From AP-15 sp963700195 (GTDB taxonomy: Bacteria > Pseudomonadota > Alphaproteobacteria > ATCC43930 > CGMCC-115725): a stretch of 64,000 nucleotides of DNA. Positions 27,401 through 36,601 of this stretch are shown here, in pieces. Each line of letters starts with the position of its first letter. Position 1 is the first letter of the stretch. A program made the position numbers and the translations under genes. A model generated the notes under the pieces. It made no database searches and was not told the origin of the DNA. It saw only the letters and a program-made list of their open reading frames with translations. Where the stretch lies: the NCBI GenBank assembly GCA_963700195.1, contig CAVOWQ010000035.1, positions 1-64,000 of the forward strand, written 5' to 3'.

Positions 27401-28105
27401 CTATCGCGATTGCCCGATGGGAGACGCAAAATCGGCCAGAGTCTCGCGCAATTCTGCAATGCCGCGGCGATCGAGCGCGCTCGTCAGATGGATCACGGGG
27501 TGCGCCGCGACGTGGGGGGCCAGCTCGGCCATGATCTTGTCGGGAACGGACGCGAACTCACTCTTGCCCGCCTTGTCGGCCTTGGTCAGAACGACTTGAT
27601 AGGACACCCCGGCATCGTCCAGCATGCGCATCAGCGGCCGGTCGATCTCCTTGATGCCGTGACGTGAATCGATCAGCAGGCAGACCCGTCGCAGCGTAGC
27701 GCGGGTCTGGAGATAGTACCGCACCAGGCTGGTCCAGCTCTTGACGGCGGATTTCGGCGCCTCGGCATAGCCGTAGCCGGGGAGGTCGACGAGCATCAGC
27801 CGGCCGCCGAGATCAAAGAAATTGATCTGGCGGGTGCGCCCAGGGGTATTGGAAATCCGCGCGAGCGTGCGGCGGCCAGTCAGCGCGTTGACCAGGCTCG
27901 ACTTCCCGACATTGGAGCGGCCGACAAACGCGATTTCCGGCAATCCCTCCGGGGGCAGCGCCGACGGGCTCGACGCGCCGGCGATGAAGCGGGCCTCCGC
28001 GGCGAAGAGCCGCCGCCCGGCCTCAACCAAGCCGGCATCGACCACGCGCGGAGGGCCGATTTCGACCGAAACGCCGCTTGAACCGTCTGCTCCCCGGTCC
28101 ATCAC
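27401..28105 (-). CDS. engB: Ribosome biogenesis GTPase YsxC/EngB
   Basis: This is a 234-residue Era-like GTPase needed for large-subunit assembly. G motifs in order are G1 GRSNVGKSSL, G2 TPGRTRQINF, G3 DLPGYGYAEAPK, G4 TKADKAGK, and G5 TSALDRRG. About 35 extra residues precede the G domain. It lies 16 bases downstream of yidC and 13 bases upstream of argB, in the conserved alphaproteobacterial order. Confidence 0.96.
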   Translation of the reverse strand: MMDRGADGSSGVSVEIGPPRVVDAGLVEAGRRLFAAEARFIAGASSPSALPPEGLPEIAFVGRSNVGKSSLVNALTGRRTLARISNTPGRTRQINFFDLGGRLMLVDLPGYGYAEAPKSAVKSWTSLVRYYLQTRATLRRVCLLIDSRHGIKEIDRPLMRMLDDAGVSYQVVLTKADKAGKSEFASVPDKIMAELAPHVAAHPVIHLTSALDRRGIAELRETLADFASPIGQSR

Positions 28106-28121
28106 CGGTCAATCCAACCCG

Positions 28122-29858
28122 TCAGGCGGCGCCCGCGCGGTGCATGATCGTCCATTGCTGGGCGATGCTGAGCAGATTGTTCCATGCCCAATAGATGACG
28201 AGCCCGGCTGGGAAAGCGGCGAGCATGTAAGTAAACACGATAGGCAACAGCATGAACATCCGCGCCTGCACCGGGTCGACCGGCTGCGGATTGAGCTTTT
28301 GCTGCAGGAACATCGTCAACCCCATGATCAGCGGCCAGGCGCCGATCATCAGGATATGCGGCGGTACAAACGGCAACAGGCCGAAAAGGTTGGCAAAGGA
28401 AGTCGGGTCGGGCGCCGAGAGGTCGTGGATCCAGCCGAAAAACGGCGCGTGCCGCATTTCGATCGTGACGAACAGCACCTTATAGAGCGAGAAGAAGACC
28501 GGGATCTGGATGACGATCGGGAGGCACCCCGCCAGCGGGTTGGCTCCGACACGCTTGTAGAGCGCCATCATCTCCTGCTGCTGGCGCGCCTTGTCGTCCG
28601 GGAAGCGCTCGCGAAGCTTCTGGATCTCCGGCTGCAGCAGCTTCATCTTGCTCATCGCATGGTAGGATTTGTTCGCAAGAGGGAAGAAGAGCAGCTTGAC
28701 GCAGAAGGTGAACAGCAGGATCGCCAAACCGAAATTGCCGAGGAGCGCTTCGAGGACCAGCAGGATCCGGAAGATCGGCTTTGTAAGGAACCAGAACCAG
28801 CCGAAATCGATCGCGTAATCGAAGAGCGGAATACCCGATGCCGCATAGGACTGCAGCAGATTGAGTTCCTTAGCGCCGGCGAAGAAACGGGCCGACGTCG
28901 ACGCGGTCCCACCTGCGGGCACAGTGACCTGATTGCCGGTATAATCGACCTGATAGTGATCGCTCTGGTCGGGGCCCACGGCCTTTCGGAACTGCGCCTT
29001 CATCGTCTCACCCTGAGGCGGGACCAGCGCGGTCAGCCAATATTTGTCGGTAAAACCCAGCCAGCCTCCGGTGGAGGTGAAATCCGTAGGCTTATCCGGC
29101 GTGAGCGACGCATATTTCACGTCGCGAATTACGCCGTCGAGATAACCGATCGGCCCTTCGTACAAGATGTAATAGCCGGAAACCGGCGGGGTGCCGCTAC
29201 GACTGATCAGTCCGTAGGGAGTCAGCTTGACTGGCGTCGAGCCGGTATTCTTTACGGCGTCGTCGACAGTGAACATGTAATTCTTGTCGACGCTGATCGT
29301 GCGCGTGAACGTCAACCCTTCGTTGTTGTCCCACATCAGGGTAAGCGGATGCCCGGGGGTCAGCTGATCGCCCGATGTCGTCCATTTGGTATCGGCACCC
29401 GGCAATTTGACGCCGGGCGTCTCCACCCACCCAAATTCGGCGAAGTAGGCGTCCGCAGTGCCCGGCGGCTGTAGCAGCACGACCTCCGGGCTCTTCGGAT
29501 TCACCGTCTCATGGTATTTCGCAAGGGTCAGGTCATCGATCCGTGCGCCGACAAGGTCGATCGAGCCATGCAGGCTCGGCGCATCGATCTTGACCCGCGG
29601 CTGTTCGGCGATGACCGCCTCCCGCGGCTCGGCAGCCGGCCCGGACGCTGCCCCGGGCGCATTGGACGCCGGGGCATTCGCCGTGGACGTCGCCGGAGCG
29701 GGAGGTGCCGATTGGCCTGGGATTGCAGGGGCCGTAACCGATGTCCCGCCGGATGGCGGGGCCGGCTGCGGCGGGCGCAGGCGCTCGAACGCGAATTGAA
29801 ACGCGATCAGGATCCCGACCGAGAGCACGATCGCGATGAGGAGATTGCGTTGTTCCAT
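28122..29858 (-). CDS. yidC: Membrane protein insertase YidC
   Basis: This is a 578-residue insertase starting at 29858 (MEQRNLLIAIVLSVGILIAF). The upstream extension to 29957 overlaps the yidD region and is rejected. Layout: N-terminal anchor (1-25), alanine- and proline-rich linker, periplasmic P1 domain (about 80-360), then the five-helix insertase core. The core holds AILLFTFCVKLLFFPLANKS, KLRERFPDDKARQQQEMMAL and GCLPIVIQIPVFFSLYKVLF. It inserts proteins into the inner membrane alone or with SecYEG. It is downstream of yidD in the rpmH-rnpA-yidD-yidC order. Confidence 0.97.
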   Translation of the reverse strand: MEQRNLLIAIVLSVGILIAFQFAFERLRPPQPAPPSGGTSVTAPAIPGQSAPPAPATSTANAPASNAPGAASGPAAEPREAVIAEQPRVKIDAPSLHGSIDLVGARIDDLTLAKYHETVNPKSPEVVLLQPPGTADAYFAEFGWVETPGVKLPGADTKWTTSGDQLTPGHPLTLMWDNNEGLTFTRTISVDKNYMFTVDDAVKNTGSTPVKLTPYGLISRSGTPPVSGYYILYEGPIGYLDGVIRDVKYASLTPDKPTDFTSTGGWLGFTDKYWLTALVPPQGETMKAQFRKAVGPDQSDHYQVDYTGNQVTVPAGGTASTSARFFAGAKELNLLQSYAASGIPLFDYAIDFGWFWFLTKPIFRILLVLEALLGNFGLAILLFTFCVKLLFFPLANKSYHAMSKMKLLQPEIQKLRERFPDDKARQQQEMMALYKRVGANPLAGCLPIVIQIPVFFSLYKVLFVTIEMRHAPFFGWIHDLSAPDPTSFANLFGLLPFVPPHILMIGAWPLIMGLTMFLQQKLNPQPVDPVQARMFMLLPIVFTYMLAAFPAGLVIYWAWNNLLSIAQQWTIMHRAGAA

Positions 29859-29898
29859 TTCGTGGTGGTTGGAGTGAAGGGATTGGGCAAGAAACTGG

Positions 29899-30177
29899 CT
29901 AGGCGGCCGAGCCGGCACGCGGACAGTCCAAGCCGCCGCGCTCGGGGACGGGATCATAGCCGCTGCCGCCCCAAGGATGGCAGCGGGCCAGCCGTCGCGA
30001 GCGCGAGAATAGATGCCGCGCCAGGCACCGTGACGCTCGATTGCTTCCGCGGCATATTCCGAGCAGCTCGGCAGAAGCGACAGGCGGCAGCAGCAGCGGG
30101 TGATACGAGCAGTTGGTAGCGCGCACCGCGCCGCTCAACGCTACGCTCTTGTCACCCGCACGATTTTGCCGTTCCAT
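29899..30177 (-). pseudogene. yidD: Membrane protein insertion efficiency factor YidD, frameshifted
   Basis: Three frames contribute to one short YidD: YQLLVSP near 30110, then LPSCSEYAAEAIERHGAWRG (with the cysteine motif), then RRLARCHPWGGSGYDPVPER to the stop at 29899. Two shifts separate the pieces. YidD is a small peripheral membrane protein that helps YidC. Position between rnpA and yidC confirms identity. The start codon is unclear because the upstream frame around 30140-30177 does not look homologous. Confidence 0.8.
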
Positions 30178-30699
30178 CCCATTACTCCTGCGCGGCGCCG
30201 CAACACATCAGCGGCAATGGACACCGCGCGCGGCCAAAGCCCCGGCTCGCGCGGCCCTTCACCACGGGGGTGTTTGGGTCGCCAGGGCAGCCGAATGTGC
30301 GCGATTGCGATCAGGTTTTACCAACACTTCGGTTCAGGGTGAACCCGGCCCATAGGGGTATCGGGAAGCGCCGACCACCGGGCGCGCCGACGATCAACGA
30401 GCCACGCTGTCTCGCGGGCACGACAACGAAAGAAAATCGGAGCGAACCTTCGGCCTTACAACCCCGCTCGGCGAGGAAATCAAGACTGGTTGGGCGAGAC
30501 GATCGGTTGTTCTCGCCTTTGGCGCAGCAAAGGCCCGACCGATCAGATCCTTATCAGCTCGGAACCCGAGGTGGCGCTTGCGAGCGGAGTTGTTCCACTA
30601 TTAAGTACGCTCGGTCCTGCGCCGTGTGGCACTATTCTGACGCGCGCTTGACGTATCGGGGGTATTTGCGACCAGCCGTTCCAGCGGGTAAGGAGCATC
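30178..30699. other. Gap between yidD and the ferritin-like gene
   Basis: About 520 bases that interrupt the normally tight rnpA-yidD junction. Frames on the plus strand run through but resemble nothing known. I looked for a structured RNA such as RNase P RNA or tmRNA and found none of their signature cores. The promoter for the plus-strand ferritin-like gene should lie near 30600-30690. Confidence 0.4.
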
Positions 30700-31652
30700 A
30701 TGTCGGAGGCGATCGAAAGAGGGGGAGCCGCGCTCGATCTGAATGCTGCCGAAGTCCGGGCCGCCGACCGTGCCGCCCGGATATGGGAAGCCGGCGACAG
30801 CGGCCCGATCGTTCTCGGCAGCGAGGCGCACAAGCGAGCGTTCTGCCGCATGCTGCTCGACACGCATAATCCATACCGACCGTCTATTGTCGATTGGCCC
30901 GCTCTCGAGGCGGAGGCGCGCGATCGGCTGGTCAGCCTGCCGATCTGGGACATCGCGATGCAGACCGAAGGCAACGCGAGCCTGCGCGTGCTGAGCTACG
31001 CCAACACTGTTGCCGACCCGCTGTTGCGGGAAGCAATCGAAATCGACGGTTTCGAGGAGACGCGGCACAAGCAGGTTCTGTCGAACCTCGTCGCGGCTTA
31101 CGGTATCCGCCTCGCACCGGAGCCCGAATACCTGCCGCCCAAGCACCCGGAATGGGCGTTTCCTGCTCGCCGGCTTTTGCGAATGCGTCGATACTTTCTT
31201 CGCCTTTGGCCTTTTCGCGTTGGCCAAACGGTCGGGCTTCTTTCCGTCCGAACTCGTCGACACCTTCGAGCCGGTCATTCAAGAGGAAGGCCGTCACATA
31301 ATCTTCTTCGTGAACTGGGTGGCGTGGCACCGGCGCAACCTGCCGGTGTGGCGACGCGTTCTTTTCGCGGCCAAGATCGTTTCGGTGTGGGCATTCCTCA
31401 TCTGGGAGCGGATCGGGTTCGCCCGAGGTCTCGATGGTGGCGGCGATGCGCAGCCCGGAGGGCACCCCCCAGGACAATAATTTCGTGTTCACCGGCAGCC
31501 GGGCGATCGGCAGCGGAAGTGTTTCCGCGGCCGCAGTGATCGACATCTGTCTGAGTGAGAACGATCGCCGCTTTGCCGGCTATGACCCGCGCCTGTTGCG
31601 GCCTCGCTTGGTGCCGCGCCTAATGCGCTTCGCGCGACGCTTCATGCGATAG
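30700..31652 (+). pseudogene. Ferritin-like di-iron protein, paralogue 1, two frameshifts
   Basis: Joined across two one-base shifts (near 31158 and 31440) this encodes about 317 residues closely related to the protein at 32438. Di-iron ligands of the ferritin-like pattern are present: Glu90 (MQTEGN), Glu120/His123 (FEETRH), a Glu in CECVDTFFAFGLF, and a second ExxH in QEEGRHIIFFVNW. Start at 30700 follows AAGGAGCATC. The C terminus (LVPRLMRFARRFMR) is basic and amphipathic. It lies on the strand opposite to rnpA and yidD, between them, so it was probably copied there from the 32.4 kb pair. Function unknown. Confidence 0.75.
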
Positions 31653-31696
31653 CCAGGCTGGACCGCACCCTCGCCGACGCGGGGCGCCGGTCAGGT

Positions 31697-32081
31697 TTAG
31701 ACAGTGAGGGCCGATGGCCTTTGCGCGCCGCCACGCTCGATGCGTCGCAGAGCCGCTTCGAGATCGGCAATGAGTTCCGCAAAGGGCCGATCAGCCGTGG
31801 TCGCCCTCGCGATCAGCACGTAATCGGTTCCCGGTCGTCCAAGAGCCGGCAAGACGCTCACCGCGGCCGCGCGCATCCGCCGCTTCGCGCGGTTGCGGAC
31901 AACGGCATTGCCGACTTTTCGGCTCGCGGTAAACCCGACCCGTATCCCGGTGACGTCGCTTGCTTCGTGCGGACGCGGTGCGGCTTGCACAACCAGGCCG
32001 GCCCCGGCCGACCGGCGGCCCGGCGCCCGCCACTCTAAGGAAGTCGGCGCGGACCTTCAGCGTTTCGAGTTTGCGGTCCAC
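31697..32081 (-). pseudogene. rnpA: Ribonuclease P protein component, one frameshift
   Basis: RnpA is the protein subunit of RNase P, which matures tRNA 5' ends. The GTG at 32081 opens VDRKLETLKVRADFLRVAGA. Within the run of G and C near 32015 homology moves by one base to LVVQAAPRP and then GIRVGFTASRKVGNAVVRNR with AKRRMRAA, the RNP signature. The span of 385 bases is one more than 128 codons. It lies 31 bases downstream of rpmH, the universal order. RnpA is essential, so the shift is probably a sequencing error. Confidence 0.9.
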
Positions 32082-32112
32082 CAAGTTTGAGGCTGACCCA
32101 GAAACCGCGGCG

Positions 32113-32247
32113 TCAGGCGGAAAGGCGCTTGCGGCCCTTCGCCCGGCGCGCTGCCAAAACCCGCCGGCCGGCGACCGTCGCCATCCTCGCCCGGAAACCA
32201 TGACGGCGTTTGCGAACCAAGTTGCTGGGCTGATAAGTACGCTTCAC
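32113..32247 (-). CDS. rpmH: 50S ribosomal protein L34
   Basis: This 44-residue protein is too short to be obvious but unmistakable: KRTYQPSNLVRKRRHGFRAR, then MATVAGRRVLAARRAKGRKR before LSA and the stop at 32113. The start is GTG at 32247. L34 is a basic protein of the large subunit. It is the first gene of the rpmH-rnpA operon. The region above it (32248-32437) is shared with the divergent ferritin-like operon and should hold both promoters. Confidence 0.97.
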   Translation of the reverse strand: MKRTYQPSNLVRKRRHGFRARMATVAGRRVLAARRAKGRKRLSA

Positions 32248-32437
32248 GGCTGCAGTCCCGTTTAGGGCATCTCTCTCGAGCGGAGGCGGCTATATAGTGG
32301 CGCCAGTCGGGGGCGTCAACGGCGGGTGGGGAGAGGAGGGAGGTAAACGCCTCGCCGAAGCGTTCTCCATGCACCGGGCTTTGGCAATCGGCGAAGGGGC
32401 GGGCCGAGTTGGGGCTCCAACACAGGAGGTTGTGCGG

Positions 32438-33370
32438 ATGTTCGATGATGCGGCGGTCAAGGCCGCCGACCGTGCCGCCCGGATTTGGGCAGCGAGCGAA
32501 TCGGGGCCGATCGACCCCGGCAGCGAGGCGCACAAGGCGGCCTTTTGTCGTATGCTGCTCGACACGCACAACCCGTACAAGCCGTCGATCATCGAATGGC
32601 CGGCGCTCGATGCCGAGGCACGCGAGCGCCTCGTCAGCCTGCCGATCTGGGACATCGCGGTGCAGACCGAGGGAAAGGCCCGCCAGCGCGTGTTGAGCTA
32701 TGCCGCGATGATCAAGGACCCATTGCTGCGGCGCGCCGTCGAACTGGACGGCTTCGAGGAAGGGCGCCACAAGGAGGTCCTTTCCAACCTCGTCGAGGCC
32801 TACGGCATCCGCTTGGCGCCTGAGCCGGAATATCGCCGCCCGCGCGATCCGGAATGGGCCTTCATGGTGACCGGCTTCAGCGAGTGCATCGACAGCTTCT
32901 TCGCCTTTGGTCTGTTCGCGCTGGCCAAGCGATCGGGGTTTTTCCCGCCTCCCCTCGTCGATACCTTCGAACCGGTCATGCAGGAGGAAGGCCGGCATAT
33001 CCTATTTTTTGTCAATTGGGTGGCGTGGCACAAACGAAACCTGGCCTTGTGGCGTCGCCCGCTCTTCGCAGCGAAGGTGGTGGCGGTCTGGATGTTTCTG
33101 GTATGGGAGCGCATCGGCATCGCCCGCGGCGTCGGCGACGCGGGAACCGGAGCCGCGGTTCAGGACAACAACTTCACTTTGACCGGCGGCAAGGCGGTCG
33201 GTGCTGTCGACCTGTCGGTCGCCGGGCTGATCGACGTCTGCCTCGAAGAAAACGAGCGACGACTCTCCGGTTACGATTCTCGCCTCTTGCGGCCCAATTT
33301 CGTGCCGCGCCTGATGCGGTTTGCGCGCCGCTTCATGCGGCGGCCGAGCGTGATTCCAGTGCCCTCATGA
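32438..33370 (+). CDS. Ferritin-like di-iron protein, paralogue 2
   Basis: This is an intact 310-residue protein of the ferritin-like superfamily that I cannot assign to a named family. The start at 32438 is chosen because AGGAGG lies nine bases upstream. Predicted di-iron ligands are Glu78 (helix A, VQTEGK), Glu108/His111 (helix B, FEEGRH), Glu149 (helix C, FSECIDSFFAFGLF) and Glu184/His187 (helix D, QEEGRHILFFVNW). This is the canonical E, ExxH, E, ExxH order. Residues about 208-228 (FAAKVVAVWMFLVW) are very hydrophobic and the C terminus is basic, so membrane association is possible. Oxidase, oxygenase or metal storage roles are all open. It overlaps the next gene by four bases. Confidence 0.75.
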   Translation: MFDDAAVKAADRAARIWAASESGPIDPGSEAHKAAFCRMLLDTHNPYKPSIIEWPALDAEARERLVSLPIWDIAVQTEGKARQRVLSYAAMIKDPLLRRAVELDGFEEGRHKEVLSNLVEAYGIRLAPEPEYRRPRDPEWAFMVTGFSECIDSFFAFGLFALAKRSGFFPPPLVDTFEPVMQEEGRHILFFVNWVAWHKRNLALWRRPLFAAKVVAVWMFLVWERIGIARGVGDAGTGAAVQDNNFTLTGGKAVGAVDLSVAGLIDVCLEENERRLSGYDSRLLRPNFVPRLMRFARRFMRRPSVIPVPS

Positions 33371-34224
33371 AAATCGGATCCGACGAGCACAAGGAGCGCT
33401 TCTGTCGAGACTTCATCGCCAGCCACTGTCGCTTCGACCCCGCGACACTGACCTGGCCCGACCTCGACGACTTGGCGCTCGAACGTTTGCGCGCCATCCC
33501 GTTCTGGCAGGAAGTCCTCTACACCGAACTGCGAGCGGGAGCCATCGTCGACGCCTACGCCGAAACGATCGCCGACCCGCTGGTGCGCGATGCGGTCGCT
33601 CTCCAAGGGTTCGAAGAGGCGCGCCACGCCCGACTTCTGCGCGAGATGATCAGGCGTTACGGCATCGCTGCCGAAGAGCGCCCGCTCGACGAGCCACTCG
33701 GCCCTGATCTCCGCCGGGCCTTCGCCGATTTTGGTTACGGCGAATGCCTCGATTCGTTTCTCGGTTTTGGCGTTTTCAAGATCGCCCGGCGGTCCGGTTT
33801 CTTGCCCGAACGGCTGTTCGAGATCTTCGACATGCTGATGCGCGAGGAAACCCGGCACATCGTTTTTTTCATCAATTGGATGGCGTGGGAACAGGCGGCG
33901 CGCGGAAGCATAGCTGGCTGGCTGCGCGGCGTGATTGCGACTCGGTACTACGGCCGAGCGATCGGGCGGCTGCTCGGCACCGTGCGGCGCGGCCGCCGGG
34001 CAAACGACGGACGGGACTTCTCGGCAACGCAGGCGAGCGTCTTTCTCGAAGGCTTCACGCTGCGCAGCTTTGTCGAGGAGTGTTGCGCCGAACACGAAAG
34101 GCGCATGAGGGATTTCGACCCTGATCTCCTGAAGCCCCGTTTCCTGCCCAGACTGGCGGCAATCACTCTCACCGGCCTACGGTTGGGCAGCGGGTTTCGT
34201 GCGGTACGGGAAGAGCGCGTGTGA
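33367..34224 (+). CDS. Ferritin-like di-iron protein, paralogue 3
   Basis: This 285-residue protein is related to, but clearly diverged from, the gene before it. It keeps all predicted ligands: Glu54 (LYTELR), Glu84/His87 (FEEARH), Glu126 (YGECLDSFLGFGVF) and Glu161/His164 (REETRHIVFFINW). It lacks the first 25 or so residues of paralogue 2. The ATG at 33367 overlaps the previous stop (ATGA) and its own stop overlaps the GTG of the HpnL-type gene (GTGA), so three genes are translationally coupled. This suggests one process at or near the membrane, possibly lipid modification. That is inference only. Confidence 0.75.
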   Translation: MKIGSDEHKERFCRDFIASHCRFDPATLTWPDLDDLALERLRAIPFWQEVLYTELRAGAIVDAYAETIADPLVRDAVALQGFEEARHARLLREMIRRYGIAAEERPLDEPLGPDLRRAFADFGYGECLDSFLGFGVFKIARRSGFLPERLFEIFDMLMREETRHIVFFINWMAWEQAARGSIAGWLRGVIATRYYGRAIGRLLGTVRRGRRANDGRDFSATQASVFLEGFTLRSFVEECCAEHERRMRDFDPDLLKPRFLPRLAAITLTGLRLGSGFRAVREERV

Positions 34225-35265
34225 AGCTCTTTTCCGTGCTTGCGGGGGTTGTCGGACTCAGCCTGATCGCGGCGCTGGTCTTTCATTTCGGACCGCAGGC
34301 TGTCACCCGTCCGCTGATTGCCGTCGGCTGGACCGGTTTCGCCGCGGTCTGCTCGATCCACCTCGCGCTGATCGCCGTGATGGGGATCGCGTGGGACGTG
34401 CTGATGCCCGGCACGAGACTTTGGGTGCCGGTTTGGGGTCGTCTCGTCCGCGACTCCGGGTCCGAGTTGCTGCCGCTTTCGCAAATCGGCGGGTATGTTC
34501 TGGGCGCGCGCGCCGTCACCTTGGCGGGTGTCGACGGGACCACGGCCACGGCGAGCACCATCGTCGATGTCACTCTCGAACTCTTCGGACAGCTCGCCTA
34601 CACGGCGCTCGGTCTCTCTTTTCTCATCTATGTCAAACCGGACGCCGCAATCGCCACCCCCGTCGCGATCGGTCTGGCTGCGGCGGCGCTTCTCGCGGCG
34701 GGGTTTTTCGTCGTCCAGCGCCGCGGCTTTGACCTGTTCGACCGATTTGCCCGGGTGCTCGGCCGCGGCTGGGCCGATAAGACGGCTGCCGGCGCGGCAG
34801 CCCTCCATACCGCGCTGACCGCCATCTACCGCCGGCGGGGGCGAGTGCTGTCCAGCTTTGCGCTCCACCTCGCCTGCTGGATCGCGAGCACGCTGGAAGC
34901 CTGGGTCGCGTTGCGCTTCGCTGGCGCCTCTCTCGGTTTCGCTACGGTACTGGTGATCGAGAGTTCTGCTGTACGCGGCACGAAGCGTCGCTTTTGCCGT
35001 TCCGAATGCGGTCGGGGTCCAAGAAGGAGCCTATATTCTGCTCGGCGCCAGCTTCGGCCTGACGCCGGAGACGGCGCTCGCCCTTTCCCTCCTGAAGCGA
35101 GCGCGCGATCTGACGATCGGTGTGCCGGCGCTCGTTGCGTGGCAGCTCCTCGAAAGCGGACGGCTGTGGCGTCGAATTGCCAGCCACGGCCGCATTCGGC
35201 CTGCCGAAAATCGAAACCCCGGTCGGGACGACCGGGGCTTCTCCCTCGTCAGCTGGCTGCGGTGA
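34221..35265 (+). pseudogene. hpnL: HpnL-like membrane protein (lysylphosphatidylglycerol synthase TM-like), one frameshift
   Basis: The first frame gives about 245 residues with several membrane helices and QIGGYVLGARAVTLAGVDG and ASTIVDVTLELFGQLAY. Near 34963 homology moves by one base to LLYAARSVAFAVPNAVGVQE, GAYILLGASFGLTPETALAL and a stop at 35265. The 1045-base span is one more than 348 codons. This pattern fits the hopanoid-biosynthesis-associated HpnL group within the lysylphosphatidylglycerol synthase-like integral membrane family, whose exact role is not settled. No other hopanoid genes are in the window. The frameshift could be a sequencing error. Confidence 0.75.
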
Positions 35266-35363
35266 CAGGGCAATGAGCATCGTCGGAGTGCAAAGGGATG
35301 AAACGATGCTGCGAGATAATGCGACCCGCGCTCCTAGGTTGCAATCGATATCCGGAAAATTAA

Positions 35364-36417
35364 CTATAAATGGTCGAGAGTAGGGATTTTGTGGTAACCC
35401 ATCGCCCGGTAGATCACAAAAGCGATCGAGCCAAGTCGCTACGAATATGGCGACCACGAGGTACCCAAGCGCCGCGAAATGAGCCCCTGTGGTGTCGGCC
35501 GTGACCCATAGGCCGCCTTCGAGACCGAATTTGTCCTCGACCAAACCCAACGCCTCTATCGCGCCGACCAGCACGGCGACGACCACCGAGAAGCCGGTTA
35601 TCGCCAGATTGTAATGCAGCTTGCGCACCGGGTTCATAAACGCCCAACCATACGCGCCGACCATCAGCACGCCGTCGCTGCTGTCGACCAGCGACATCCC
35701 TGCGGTAAACAGCGCGGGGAACACCATGATCGACCAGACGGACAGTCCCTTGGATGCTTCTGCGGCCGAGATCCCGAGCACAGCCGATCTCGGTGGCAGT
35801 ATCGAAACCGAGCCCAAACAGGAACCCGAGCGGATACATGTGCCAGCTGCGGGAAATCAGCCGGAAGAGCCCGCGGAGCAGGCGTCCGAATAATCCCCGC
35901 GATGAGAGAAAGACGTTCAGTTCCTCTTCGGTATAAGTCTTGCCTCGCCTTACGCGCTGGAAGGAGCCGGTACACCCCCACCAGCACGACGAAATTGACG
36001 ATCGCGATGCCAATCAGGAAAAACACCGAGACCAACGTGCCGACCACGCCGCCGACCTCGATTAAACCGGGGAAGCGCTGCTGCAGACTGCTCGCCGTCA
36101 GAGCAATGACCAGCGAGGCGGCAAACACGACGGTGGAGTGGCCGAGCGAGAAGAAGAGGCCGACCGTGATCGGCCGCTTGCCCTCCTGCATCAGCTTGCG
36201 GGTGATGTTGTCGATCGCGGCGATGTGATCCGCGTCGACCGCGTGGCGCAGCCCGAAGCCATAAGCGATCAGAGCGGTCGCTGAACAGCAGCGGATAGCG
36301 GTGAAACGCAGCGAACGCCCAGACCCAGACCAGCAGATTGACGGCGATGAGGGCACTGTAGAGCCCGATCACCTTGGGTGCCAAACGGTTGGCCCCATCG
36401 TCGAAAATCGCGAGCAT
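35364..36417 (-). pseudogene. NiCoT-family nickel/cobalt permease, four frameshifts
   Basis: Pieces in successive frames give one eight-helix permease. They are LAIFDDGANRLAPKVIGLYS (start 36417), the signature GLRHAVDADHIAAIDN that binds nickel, LGFLFGLGFDTATEIG, ALFTAGMSLVDSSDGVLM with GAYGWAFMNPVRKLHYNLAI, and YRAMGYHKIPTL before a stop at 35364. The span of 1054 bases equals 350 codons plus four single-base additions. NixA/HoxN proteins import nickel for urease or hydrogenase, neither of which is seen here. Four shifts in one kilobase point to real decay or a very poor stretch of sequence. Confidence 0.8.
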
Positions 36418-36601
36418 CAGCGATAGCGATCCGTTCTGCCGCTTTCGGGATGATCGATATATCTGGCGGGGTCGCCGCGCGCTACGTTCTGCGGTGACCG
36501 AAATTCCAAGCAAAAGGTTCCGTCAACTTCACACGAAGGTGACCACCCCGCCCTCCAGGACGGGCTAGCATCGGAGGTTCCTTGGCTGCACTCCGATTTC
36601 G

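Noticed and set aside
27822..29474. A 550-codon plus-strand frame opposite engB and yidC
   Set aside because: It is a shadow of two conserved genes with no ribosome binding site or recognisable domain.
30178..30699. Possible structured RNA such as RNase P RNA or tmRNA between yidD and the ferritin-like gene
   Set aside because: I did not find the conserved core sequences of those RNAs on either strand and could not draw a convincing fold.
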